Assembly (NCBI GenBank): GCA_947650285.1
Contig: CANTFL010000673.1
Span: forward strand, 62,001-126,000
Source of the DNA: Hyaloperonospora brassicae
Lineage: Eukaryota > Oomycota > Peronosporomycetes > Peronosporales > Peronosporaceae
DNA: 64,000 nucleotides
Direction: 5' to 3'
The notes beneath the pieces are model-generated. The model did no database searches and was not told where the DNA came from. It saw only the letters and a list, made by a program, of their open reading frames with translations. Positions 43,189 to 55,742 of this stretch are shown piece by piece. The position numbers and the translations under genes are program-made. Every line of letters begins with the position of its first letter. The stretch's first letter is position 1.

Positions 43189-46100
43189 TGTTGAAGTTTG
43201 GCCGACCACTCTTGGCGATAGCTTCAGCGACAGGAATTTCTAGGGATGATGTGTTGCTTGTGTTGCTAAGAACGTCGAAAAATTAGTTTGGTGGACAATA
43301 AAACAATACCACTTTCTCTTTTCAATGCATCCTCTCGGCTTACAGAGTATAACACGTATATCTGACGTATGTGAAAGTTCTAAATCCTGATCCTGAGGGT
43401 CCAAGCTTTACGACTCATATGGGTGCAGGTTTGTATAACACTTCTCGGCGCGCATTTGACATATTTGAGTTGTTCACCCGCTGAAGTTGAAGCTAAATAC
43501 GGGCTGCCAGTCAATAGGGATTACAATTTACACGCTGAACTTAATACTCCCGATATCTCGTAGTTGTTTTGTGCAAAAGATGGATATGGAGCAATCACAT
43601 ATTCCTATTTCTGTAAAGAGTGTTGGACTGGTCCCGTCAAGCTCCACCTATTTCAACTAAGTACGAATAAAAACCAATCGACCTTTGAGGCGAAGCAGGA
43701 AACCCTTCGTTAAAACATATAATTAAAACATTAACTGCATCTCGTCCTATGATTCGGCAGATACAATAATTCGCCGCGTCTACGGAAATATGGTATAGTG
43801 AGAACAGGGTCTCTCAATCACCTAAGAAACGATCAATTGCAAAGGTGCAATCGTTTGCAGAACTTAATACAGTACGCCTATGAGCGAAGTATCCGGTGAA
43901 GAGACTTTGCAACAGCGTCAATAGCTGATAGAAACACGGTTGTGTCAGTAGGGACGAAGCGCGCAAGTGCAGCATCTCAAACGGAATGATCAAGCCTCTG
44001 TACGAATATTCGACAAACTTGTTTCCTGTATCTTGACCCCCGAGATTAATTAAATTCTCATTCTAACTTACACATTAAAGTTTTACAAGATATCTCACTT
44101 CTCGCGCATACATGAATACAGGAAGGTAAAAAGTATGGTCGATTTCAGTTGCTGTATAATCTTACAAAAAAATTGAGCGCAACAAATTACCACGAGAATA
44201 TAATGCGCCTTGCGGACATAAACATAGGTAGAAGAAATTATAGAATAGTTATGACCCACTACAGCTAGAAAGATTCTATTTGTACTGGGTTAATGTGACA
44301 TATAATAACGTTATCTTGGTATGACATGTCTCACAAGTAAAAAATCATAGATCATCTGGCAAAATCGTTCGTACAGATATCTTCTGACGTTTTGGTCGAA
44401 TGGAATACAGTTATTAATGAAAGCTTCTTCAGACGTGTGGATTTTCTATAAGTGAATACGATGGTTTCTAACAATTTTCAATTACAAGTACGGTTTCTTA
44501 GTAACAAATTGCAACAGATAACCATTGTGTAACGAAAGCTTCAGGCTTCCGATTAGAGACATCGGCGGAATTAGACGCATACCAATCGAACAAGTTAAGT
44601 GGTCCGTAATTCGGGTACGTTTTTTAGCGGGCGCCATCTTCAAAAAAATAGAGCGTTTTTGTAAAAGTATCAAAACCGTGTTCCCTTAATTACTAGAGAG
44701 TAAAGTGTAAATGAAATTGCTGTTTTTCCTCAACGACGTCTTGAGGAAGCCGAGAGATAGATTACCCAGAATTGGAGGCATAATCTCAAAGGAAGAGTCC
44801 AAGTCTTTAAGCTAATCGGTAAATTGCGGATACAGCGTCGTAGAATTGGCGCTGGAATGATTTCAACCGAAAATATGTTCGATGGATCATTACATGGTCA
44901 AGGTCCAGAACCTATGATCCATAGCTATCTCCTTAGTGTCAATGATAGTCGATTCTGTGCACTTGTCATGGATAAAGGGTAAGGACTCGACACAATGACC
45001 GGAATCATTGTAACGACCGAATTTGCAGCAGCTTTTATATGCTTGACGACGTCTTAGATGAGACGAATTGAAGCGAGCGATACAAATCGTTCAGTTGTGG
45101 GCCACGAACGCAAAATAATCCAATGGGAGTTTGACCAAATTATATAGACACACAAAAAACTAGCATCGCACTTACCATAGCCCTGACAGCCTATTATCAA
45201 CTGACAGTGTTTGGGAGATCTTATTATACGCGAATCATTTTTGCAACATTTCTAGCAAATTGCCGGATTGTTAGCGACTTGGCTCCATATGCCACGAGTC
45301 GATAGTGCAGCATCATGCAACGATTTGATGACCCTTCGCGGGGTAGCCGTATGAGAGGAGCGCAAACCCTTGGATCCTGGAGAGGAGGCACAGGCGAATC
45401 TACGACATAAGGACGTACAGGTAGCGGCGAAACTTTTTCGCCTTAGCCATACGAGGGAGTCGACGTGAGGACTCCGGCTTCCGCATCCGCTAAGGGGATG
45501 AATATCGAAACCCACTTCTGCGTCGACAGTAATATCAGCGTCCGAGACGATCTTGCCTTCCGACAGCGAGCCGAAAGGGGTCAAGAAGTCAGCTGATGAA
45601 AGGAGACATGCCCAACCACGGGGACCTCCGATGATGAAGGTTCAGCCATGGGAAATGTTTGATGCAGTCGGAGCGGACAGGAAGGTAGCGCCATTTAAGA
45701 CCTCACGGAAAGCCTGGACCTCAACGATAGCCACATTGTGTGTGACAGCCCACAACTTTGTTGCCATATATGTTGAGCTCATCCCTTCAGGCAAAAGACG
45801 CTATCCAAAACTTTGCTTTGAAGATAAAAGGTGTCCTTTCAATTTTATAATGAAACGCGTCTTGTCGGGGATAATTCATTTGCCGGATGGAACACTACGT
45901 GACATCTTTGACCCAAACTCTGTATAAATAGCTGGTCCTTTAGAATACTTTTCGCAACTTATACAGTAAATTAAATGAGCCAAATCCACATCACTCAATC
46001 AATGGCCAAATACCAGCGAGTCTAAGTGCGACTCAAGGGAAGACTATACGAGAGAAACACTAATCGGTCAAGATATCAAGGCTTCATGTTCGACCCCGCA

Positions 46101-49100
46101 ATTTACATCCAGGCAGACATTGATACGATGCAGGATCATTGTTTCGAGCAATCGGCTGGATTAAGCGGGAATTGGATTAGGTTCTGTACAATGGATGAAT
46201 GAATATCATGAATGGACTAGATGGGGGGCGTGAGACGGTGTCCGTCTAGTTTTTGTAAGAGTAGATTTGATTATTAGTTAAGCGTTCGACCTTACTGAAC
46301 TATTTGAATAAAAGTAGAAGGGGCTATTTTATGCATTTACACAGTGTAATTAACATTATAGTGTGTAGGCATAGCACGCTCGATCAAGAAAGATACACAT
46401 TTAGCGACTGAGCCATTCCGGGTCAATACAAGGAACTTCGAGGTCTGTCTAATGCATCCAAACCCATCACGTTTGAACCTGTTTACCCTTAATTCCATTT
46501 CTCTTATTTTGACCGTGCGAAGGCCAGTAAGTACGAGTTAGAGACAGTGCCCTATGAGATCATGAATTATCGTGTCATCAACATGGATCAGCCGCATAAG
46601 GAATCATCCAGGGCTCGCCAGTCTCGCAATGACGACACCAGAATGTATACTTAAGGCGAGTACAGCTTATTGCTGCATGATGTTTCCAGATTTACTGACA
46701 TTGGTCGTCTTACGGTGTACTTGAAGGAGCATATTGAAGCGGATTCTGAGCTGGAAGATACGGACATCTGTGTACCCAACTCTCGAAGCGATACTGTATG
46801 GATACTGACAGTAAGAAATTTATATGTCGTCGGTATAATGTGGAGTCGTACGTCTTATTTTACATATACGAACGATTTTTCTCCGACATCCGGATGGCGG
46901 ACGTCGTCTACAATGCTTGCACTGTGACACTATATATTATATTATTACGCGGTCAGGAAAGGACGTTGACTACGAAGCAGGAAGCAGCCGGAATTATAGA
47001 ACTGGCACGCCATCTGTCAGCCTCGACAAAATTTAACAAATGACGACTTTGCGATTTCAAATTACAGCAAGAACAATACAAGAAGGCGCAAGAGACTGTG
47101 AAATCATCATTGTTGGCTAATGACCAGGTCGCTATTTCCTAGGGTCAGCATCAACAGGATATTAGTAATTATTCGTCGACAATCAGGCAAATGTCGAAAT
47201 AAACATAAACGCGGTGGTATAATGGCCCCAAACGTCGCAGTAAAAGGCAAAAAATCTCGTCGTTGAGAATCTGACGCACGTGGAAATGTACCATCAATGC
47301 GCTTTGCTCATTTCTGAAATGGTAGGATGACGACGATGACGAGATACAAGTTTTCATGTCATTCTCCATACCGCCACAGAGGTTTCACAGATATCACTGG
47401 ATACAGAAAGTGATGTACAACAAACCGATAAGTCACAAAATATGATATATTACGGTTGCACCTAGTAAAGATAAATTCATCTATTTTCCCATCGACACCA
47501 CTGTTTGTTTCGCGAAATCAGCTTTAAGGGGCGGCGCTGTCCATACACGTTGAAGACTTTCTTGGCCTGTAAGGAATGTTCTGTCGCTGTCATGCATGCA
47601 TTTAGATTATGCACAGTCTTCATTTAGAATTGAGGCAAGGTTGGGTATCAGACCAGTGGCGAGGCCACCTTCCAGCAATTGTATGGCCATGTCTTTGGCT
47701 CAGAGGTCTTCGCTGCCTATATTTGGCATCCATGGACACCAAATTGACAGCTTTGACAGCTTGCATTAAGCGCGGTAAATGGTAGACGGGGTAGCTCATT
47801 TATGTGAAGAAGCTGTTTTAATAAGTCCGAATTGTCACTCTGATCAATTTGTGACGCAGTTGAAAAGGCATGTATCCCCTCGTACTTTAAAATCAGTTGA
47901 AATGGTATTTTACAAATATGGCGCTACACCATCCTGTCTACAGACTAGAGTTTAACACCTGAATTAGGGTTGCAGCGAATTTATTTCGACCGTGGACAAT
48001 TTCTCCAGCGCGAAATATTTGTACTGGCTCATGATGAAAGTACTCAGTCGTAATTGACATGCTCCCTGTATCGCTCCAGCACCACCACGCTAGGCTTTAC
48101 GATCTACTTGATGGGTAAGCAATTACAATGAGACACAAGGATGTGTATTACATCCATACGACTTTCCAATTAGATGACAAGCGGTGGCCACTAGTTTCCA
48201 GGATACTGAGGTGAGCACTATTCTACCTAAGTGCACCCACGCAGCCATCCTATGGACGATCATTTCCCGGTCCCGAGAAAAGCGTTCCGTTCCCATTCGT
48301 TCCAACGATCCGACCATATTCAACAAGACTTACACAGTCAAGTAATTTTGAGGAATGACTTACGAGGATCGAAGGAGGAGTGTATATCGATTCGTATGAA
48401 TAGTTTCTACTATCTGCTCTGCTCAGCATCATGAAGGTGTAAGCACCCTGGTTACTTCTCACCTTTGCTTCTTTTTACTACCTGCGAAGAACATGAATAA
48501 TCGTTGGCCCATAAGAGATCTCACTTAACGACTCTTACGGAAGGTGGAGAATTTTGGCTATTCATAAAAATATGAGCTGGATTAACGTGAGCAAAATGGT
48601 TAGTTTTATGCAACATAGTGCTTCTGCTACCGACAAAATTTGATAAAGTCGTCGCCAAAAGCTTCTGTCCACATCATTAGCAGACTTACTGAGAATTTTG
48701 GTCAGCTTCGGCATTTATCGCCGCTTCCTTTATCGTCTAGCAACGCCAACTGCTGGAATGAGATGGCTTGTCGACAGCAGATAGCGCTGCAAGCCATGCT
48801 TCGAGCTTTTACTACCCCGACAAACTGCTAAAATCCATGAGCCCGCGTGTACTGACATCGTCAAGGGTGGTCTGGATGAAGGAATGATTCTGCGCGAAAG
48901 TGGTAACATATCGCAACAAAACATCGGACAAGACGACACTATACTGTTTATATGATTAAATTCTCGTTTTTTTCGCCACTCTCCTCCGAATTTACCTGCC
49001 CGAATCGACAACAGGGACGACTGGGTATGTTTATATTCAAAAGCGTTTGAGGACAATTTGAGATTAAATTGTGTAATATGAACAATCAATATCGTTTCGC

Positions 49101-50464
49101 GCACCACATGGTATGTGCCAGTCATATCGAAATTAAGTTCAGGTGCTGATTTGACTTTTAGGCCCTGTGTACACCGAGGCGCTACCTCGTCTTTCACGGC
49201 ACCTAGAGGCGTATAAAAATGTCACTACGATCCTAGAAACATTTGATGGACAGCATAGAGTGGACCACAGTTGTGATATTCTTTTCCACGGCTTCTAAGA
49301 ACGGAGAGTCAGTAAACCTTTTATGGATAAGTACAACTTGAGGCTGCTAGCTAAAGACATCAGTCACATGGATCCAAATAAACAGTAGACGAATATAACT
49401 TTACAATAATCTCAAACAGGCGTACTACAGACAGCCGGTACAAGTGAGCAAGGTAGATCGTGGTGTTTTGGACGGCAAGAAACTCATAATGTGCAAGGCT
49501 CTCAGTCTGAATCAAGGTCGGGATGGATGGAGACAGAGGAGGTGAACATCAATTAGTATAAGCTCGTTGGCATGGTATTTGAGCACGTCAGAAGCTGCGG
49601 CGAAGCTGCTTATTTCGTAGTGTCGACGTGGGACCGGCTTTGGGAAAGGACAAAGTCACATCAAATATGTGTCTTGTCCTACGTCAGTGTATATTAGAAA
49701 AAAACCTGAGGGTATCTATCCTGTCGAATTTCAACGTTGCTGCATCGTCACATATCTGGCACAAAAGTAGATCAATGGTCAAGCCAAGCAATCGAAATGG
49801 TGTGGTGGAGTGGTGATCACAAGTCTCTTGTTATCCCGACTCTCCACTGGCTCCTAGACGAAGGACTATAGGAGGGGATACTGCGCTTTCGTGCTGATTC
49901 CTTCGTCACCTTGTGTACTCGTACGCATTGCGGGCTTCGCTCTTCCAGGTAAATTGTGTCGATGAAAGCTTGCCCATGTTTGATATGGGTTGGTGATCAA
50001 ATGAAAATCTCTACAAGACCACTTATATAATAATATAGCGCTCGATATGAGTCACCTTGGTCTCTACGAGATCACCTTGTCCAATGTAGATGCTTGATTC
50101 GCAAGCCTCCTGACCACTTGAACCGTCCCGCAATCTTGTACTTTGCTTACAACATCAGCTGAGGGGTTTGGGGATATCTTGCACTCCTGGCCAAATAATC
50201 CAGGAGTGATCTTCTTGGTGTTCGGTTGGTCTTCTTCAACGTCGGGAGACCAAATAATCCGACCCGGATAAAGAAACGATACTTGTACACTTAGAAGCAA
50301 CTTGATTCATCATTACAGTTATCCACCCAAAGTCTAAACCTCTGACTAAGCCCATTCATTTCATTAGGATGGACCTCCACTTGTCGCCTTGTGCTGTCAA
50401 GATTTGATCTTCCATCGTATTTGGTGGTCCACGCCAGATTACCATGATCTCACCATTCGAAGAT

Positions 50465-50600
50465 CGAAGTGTACGAGATCACGTCACCCAACATCACGTC
50501 ACTTAATGCCACGTCTTCCAATATCACGTCTTCCAATATCAAGTCACCCGATGTCGCATCGCCCAAGATGCGGTGTCCAAGATCGCTTGGCCTGAAAATG
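50465..50600 (+). repeat. Degenerate 15-bp minisatellite
   Basis: Units like aatatcacgtcttcc repeat about 7-8 times with substitutions. Read on the minus strand they give a pseudo-repeat of LILEDVILEDV type; this is likely an artefact of the repeat, not a protein. Confidence 0.7.
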
Positions 50601-51249
50601 CGGTTTGTGGTGCACCCTATTGTGTGACTCACACCTATTGCAAAATCGTGCTTAGTGGCAGCGTGATCGGCGGTCCAAACTTCTTGACCCGCTTTACCAC
50701 ATTACCAATGTCAATTAACGTACTTGTCAGTCAACATGTACCAACATGCCGTGCCTGAACAGATGGATACGGCACTTTCAGGTTATCAGGGCTGTTGCTG
50801 TGCCCGCGGTGTCAACCATAATCATTGTAATTTCAAGAGCTAGAAAGGGCTTTTGAAAGAGACTATCAATGCGGCCGGCAATCGTATCTTTTTACAATAT
50901 GTTCCATTGCAAGCTGACCTTCATCGATATGTTCTAAGAAGAATTAAAGTGGCACGCTCAAAAATTTGTGACCACACGTTTAAAGGACTCGAGCATAAGG
51001 TCCCATGAACCCTTGCATCCGCCTCTTACTACCGTCCGCCGCCATGCTCGAAAAGGCTTTGAGTACATGGACGTAAAATACAAGATCCTGACTAAAACCG
51101 CCGCTGAATTCGTCGTGATAGGAGTAACTTTTACGGGGTAAACCTGCTACATTATGCTTTCATCTACGACAATATGATAATATGGAAAATAAAGTCTAAT
51201 ATTCTCACTACAAAAATACTAAGCTCAATGGCATTGTTGCAGTGACCCA

Positions 51250-51352
51250 TGGATCTACTCATTGGTTGATTGAACCATTATATTAATCCACCAATCGCTG
51301 CTAGACGCGCGCAATGTGTGGTCAGTAGACGTCACCATACCTGTTTTTGTAC
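51250..51352 (-). repeat. Antisense remnant of the same LTR family as the solo LTR
   Basis: The stretch from ctactcattggttga to gacgtcaccatacc is similar to the complement of the solo LTR around 37325-37405. The shared core includes gacgcgcgcaatg and agacgtcaccatac, with small gaps. This supports a second, truncated and older copy of that LTR family in the opposite orientation. Confidence 0.65.
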
Positions 51353-52552
51353 TGATGTAATTAAGACTGGACTACTAGATAAGACACGGTATCGGACTTT
51401 TATATGATTCATGTATTATTTTATCTCACTAAGCCTTCCTCTAAATCGTACTGTGTACACAGTTGAACAAGACACTCATTCTTACTGCAGTTAGTGAGAG
51501 GTGGGACTACGCACTGTTGTCATTGCGTATATATCTGTGCTCCGTTACAGGTCGCACCAAAAGGTCCCATATACGAATTCACGACCCCCCTTCACGCTAC
51601 AGTAATTACGAGACTCAATAGAAATTTGGCATTATTCTATTGCCTACAGAAGGGATCCTCGGTGACGATCTTAGAACACATGACGGGTCTCTGTTATCCT
51701 CACCCAGAAACTCAGCTCCCGGTACACCGAATTCCCACAGTGTCCAGCGACAACCATTGCAGTCGGAACTTGGAGCTTTTTACAACTCACTAAAAGCAGA
51801 CAGTGACAAGTACGGCGGTGACACGGAGAGCGACGTCGATAAAATTGAGGCGGCGAAGACGATTCGATATTGTATCGACCTATTAAAAATAAAACCAAGA
51901 TAAAATCGTGTTTTTTATATTTAAAACCAAGAACCCGATGCGTCGACCAGAAAGAATCGGGCTTTTTATCCACTGCTACTTATCAATATTTTTGCATGTG
52001 GGAAATATAATAAAAGTCGAAAAAGTCTATGTGGGATTTTTCGGGGGCCAAAAGAGGCTCGCCGCGAGCTATTATTCCCAAAATTCTCTAAACTTTAGGG
52101 TCCTAGAACCTCGCAAAATATATGTCAAGGAAAACCCCGAGACTATAGAAACGAAGCTAGTAGCGGGCTCAAGCCATCTATAGTCTTAGATTTGTGTGTT
52201 AAAAAGTAGGGGTGAGGAGTAGCTGAGGTAACAGAGATCGGAAAGTGTTACAGGTTATAGATGGGGCACACTGTACGTCGTCCAACCATATACTTTGTGA
52301 ACATCGATGACGAAAACGTCCCATAATCAACGCTTTCGTCATCAATGGGCAGCTTCGGACCTACAGGGCTCTCGCTCGCTTTTCATCGAGCATGTCGCAC
52401 AAGTACAGTATCTGACATTAAAGCGGCGTTATCCAATCGACCGTGTGTAAGCGGTTCCAACGATCTCACCGTCAATTGCAACTCGCACGCTGATTCGTCG
52501 AAACTCGGCGAAGCAGGTGATGTCGCGTCGCCTCCGCACGTGTGTGTTTAGA

Positions 52553-53396
52553 ATGAGCAAGACGGCCACGGACCTTCCGCGCGGCTGGAAGGAGGTGCAG
52601 AGCAAGAGTCGCCCCGACAAAGTGTACTACCTGCATGTCAAGAGCGGTGAGAAGACGTGGAAGCTCTCGCAAGTGCACGCGAAGGAGCGCGAGCTCCGAC
52701 GCCGGACGTCGACCGCCCGCTCCGAGAGAAAGAAAACGCGGCCAGCCGACGGCTCCTCTGGCTCGGAGACTGTTCAGGTACGTAATGAGGTTCCGTCAGT
52801 GAAGGTGGAGGTACGTGGTTGGGCAAAATGAACGAGCTGACGCGATTGCTGCGACTGGTGCGTCTATACTGAGTGCAGGCGCTGCATATCCTCGTAAAAC
52901 ACTCGGGATCCAGGAGACCATCGAGTTGGCGACAGGAGACTATTACCCGCTGCAAGGCGGTCGCAGAGGCCAAGGCCGGTGGTATTCGTGACAAGCTGCT
53001 GGCACACGTAGAGGCGAACGCTGATGTACGCGGACTAGCAGCTGGGCCAACGGAGGGCTGTGCTGGTGCTCGCTGACGCTCGGTCTTTATGTTTACAGAG
53101 ATCGTCCGAGGCACTGCGCGAGCTGTTTGAGCAAATCGCAAAAGAGGAGAGTGACTGCAGCAGGTGCGTGACGGATGCGATATTGCGCCTTCCCGTGATA
53201 GTGCAGCGGCTGGAAGTCGGGAGCTTGACATTATGATGTGGTATGCAGTGCAAAGCGCGGGGGCGACTTGGGACCGTTCACGCGCGGGAAGATGACCCCG
53301 TCGTTCGAAAAGGCTGCGTTTGCGCTGCAAATTGGCGACCTTAGTGACTTAGTGGAGAGCGACAGTGGTATCCATGTGATTCTTCGCGTCGCATAA
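52553..53396 (+). CDS. PIN1: Pin1-type peptidyl-prolyl cis-trans isomerase (WW + rotamase)
   Basis: Isomerises phospho-Ser/Thr-Pro bonds in cell-cycle and signalling proteins. Four exons, 52553-52777, 52879-53025, 53099-53163 and 53249-53396, give 194 aa in frame. The N-terminal WW-like domain covers about residues 7-38 (LPRGWKEVQS, KVYYLHVKSGEKTW, with the two Trp at 12 and 36). A basic linker of about 35 residues follows. The parvulin domain shows HILVKHSGSRRPSSWR (the Arg/Lys phosphate-binding loop), FEQIAKEESDCSSAKRGGDL, GPFTRGKM and the final DSGIHVILRVA. It is slightly longer than the human protein (163 aa) because of the linker. An in-frame ATG 36 bp upstream would add 12 residues (MMSRRLRTCVFR), which looks less like a WW-protein start. 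Confidence 0.94.
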
Positions 53397-53631
53397 CCAA
53401 ACACTCACTCGAGCGGATGTGGGCACGCTAGGAATGGTCGCAATGCTGGCCTCTGACGTGCAGCACCTCCACGCTGAGTCTCAGCCACTGTTTGATTGTA
53501 TTTTTGTACAGCACGGTATCTCGATTCAAGTTCGATGACAGTACTGCAAATTGCGCAAATGACAATCTCATGAAAACTTGCGCGGGTGCATTACGTCTAG
53601 AAGATGGATATAGTATCGCAACAAGCAACAG

Positions 53632-55500
53632 TCAGAGCTCGAACACCTGGGCAAAGATGTTGTCATCTTCCGTGCTTCCGCTGTCGTCATCACAGGCGCT
53701 GTCGACGAAGAGTCCTTTGCAGGGACGGAATGCCAATGGCACTTTGCCCTTTTCCTTTCGCTTCAGCTGCTTCTCAAAGAGACTCTTGTAAGTAATCTCC
53801 ATGCTCTCATCGGTATCGACAAACTGGTGGCGCAGCTTCTCTTCAAACATCCGCGCCTTCAGTGCGACGTCGGCGTTGTAGTGGTGCTTCATCGTGTACA
53901 ATTCCCACAACGAACTCTGCAACGCATTGCACTTGGCCGGGTCAAGCTCGTCGTTGATGAAAGGGTCGTGGCCGTCCTTCAAAACCATTTCCAGCTTCTT
54001 GCTGGACAACTGCTTTGCTACAGCATCAACAGCAGTCCCACTGGAAAACTCCTCTCGGCGCTTGGCAGCCTTCTCAGCTGCAGTAGATGCACCAGTACGG
54101 TGGATGAGCTGCAAGCATTCCTTGTGACGCAGGATCAAGTTGTACACCATCGGAATAATGAACAGAATAGCGCCTGGCTCGGCCGTCAGTGCACTGCGCG
54201 ACAACCGCTTGGCAAAAGCAGCGACTGTGTAAGCTGGCAAGTGTGTAGACGAGAGGAAGAGGCTTAGCAGTCCAAAGAAACGGTCGCGCTGCTTCGCCGA
54301 ATACAGTGACGGGTCGTCCAGCATACGATACAGCTTGTTGTAGAAGTCGGGCGAGTCAAAGTTGTAGTCCTGAATAAGGATGAATAGACTGTTCAGCGCC
54401 AGCAAACTCGTGACTCCGCCGATGTTGTATGAATCGGTCAGGAAGTCTGCTAGCAACAGCGGGTTCACCAGATGCGGCATGATCTTGTCCGGCAACTGCA
54501 CCAGCAACTTTCTGTACGCAGCCGGCGGCAGTTTATGGCGTAGGACAGCAATCCATGCCAGACTGAAAACATGACGGTGTTGCTTCACGCTGCGCAAACC
54601 TCGACTGTCGTCCTTTGTTTTCTTCGGTTCAGAACCAGCCTTCCTTTTTGATCCGGCGGTACAAAACGCCTCTTCTTCCTCCTCGTCACTTTCGTCATCG
54701 CTGCTCACCATGTCCGGCTCCAACAAGGCAGTATCCGCCGGCTCAACAAGGAACGATACGATGTCTTCGGTCTCGTATGGCATCCGCACCATCCCTAGCA
54801 TCCGAAGCGCGTTTGTCACCAATGTCAACCTCTCCGTCTCGTCTTCCTCTTCTTGCGCGTGCGCGTGATCCAAGATCTGCGCCAAGTTCTTCAGCTGCGC
54901 ACACAAGTAGCACACACTCAGCAATCTAACATCACCGTTCTTTCACAGTTACAAAATCGTACCATGTAAAACTGCACATCCATGTACGCTCCGACAAATT
55001 CGCCTTTAAAAACGCTCGCCAGCTCTCCCTTCAGCTTTTCTGTCGTTGCTAGCGTCTGCACCACCCGTGCAAACGTCTCCTTCCCAAAGGTAGACGCAGT
55101 TTCTCCACGGATCGCACCTTCGCAGGACACAAACTCCATCAGCGTGCGCAGCGGCTCCCACACGCAGATTGCTGTCCGTCTGCGCGTCTCCGAGCCATTG
55201 CAGCATCTTCTGCAGGAAGTTCACGTACATGTCCCACAGCCAGCAACGAAACGTGTCAATGGCCTGCGTGTCGTCGCCCTTGGTCTTCTTGGCCGCCGCT
55301 TGTGGTCCAGTCAGCTTGTGCTGCAGATCACCCTTTTCCAAGAAGAACAGCAGCACTCGCCGCATGCTCAGCATAGCTGCCTGTGCCACCGCCTTGTCGC
55401 AATGCTGCAGCGCCTTCACCACCGCAGGCAGCACGTTGATCTGCTTGACATCTTCCTTGATCTTGGCTTCCAGCTGCTTGATCGCCGCCACGCTCGTCAT
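53632..55500 (-). CDS. NOC4: Nucleolar complex protein 4 (NOC4), 40S ribosome biogenesis
   Basis: NOC4 works with NOP14 in the nucleolus for small-subunit pre-rRNA processing and export. The start is ATG 55500 (TSVAAIKQLEAKIKED). The main C-terminal exon is 54894-53632 (421 codons), preceded by an exon ending at 54963. The CBF/Mak21 domain is clear (SRGLRSVKQHRHVFSLAWIA, NIGGVTSLLALNSLFILIQD, SPDFYNKLYRMLDDPSLYS, DLFLSSTHLPAYTVAAFAKR-type). The C-terminus has SLWELYTMKHHYNADVALKA. An acidic stretch (DESDEEEEEAF) suggests a nucleolar protein. The first exon changes frame near 55160. Either a 49-nt intron (55180-55228, GTACGT...CAG) restores the frame and gives 583 aa, or 2 nt are missing (see findings). 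It is divergent from the WRKY19-like gene. Confidence 0.88.
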
Positions 55501-55742
55501 AGTGCTCGTGTCGAAGCGCTTTCGGACCAACGAGTCGTGCGGCTGAGTGACCGGAGTGATTGATTGGTGGAAAGAAGGTCGGCTCGAAGAAGTGGGTACA
55601 TTGCTCGAGCATCAGTTGCTAGAGGTTGTGCTAAGACCGAGCGAAAAGAGAGCAAGCCGCGACGCCGACGCTCTATTTCTAACGCTATTTCTATCGATTC
55701 GACCAGGACGTCCACGCTCGCAACCACTCTGGAGAGCACGCG
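55501..55742. promoter_or_regulatory. Divergent promoter NOC4/WRKY19-like gene
   Basis: 242 bp between divergent start codons. No specific element was assigned. Confidence 0.4.

Larger units (their letters stand above)
43189..52552. other. 9-kb AT-rich gene desert of decayed repeats
   Basis: No convincing gene on either strand. The longest frames are 155 codons (48730-49197, minus), 124 codons (45553-45927, plus, starting from an ATG, containing FNFIMKRVLSGIIHLPDG) and 110 codons (45252-45584, minus). I recognise none of them. A short basic frame at about 44482-44640 (minus, MAPAKKRTRITDH) could be the start of a transposase, but nothing follows in frame. Base composition is clearly more AT-rich than in the flanking gene blocks. 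It probably consists of old transposon debris. Confidence 0.55.

Noticed and set aside
45553..45927. Conserved gene in the desert
   Set aside because: An ATG-started frame of 124 codons exists, but it has no splice partners, no recognised motif and sits in decayed DNA. It is kept only as an unassigned open frame.
50389..50632. Pentapeptide-like or Arg/Ser-rich protein in both frames at 50.4-50.6 kb
   Set aside because: The repeat pattern on both strands is explained by a degenerate 15-bp DNA minisatellite.
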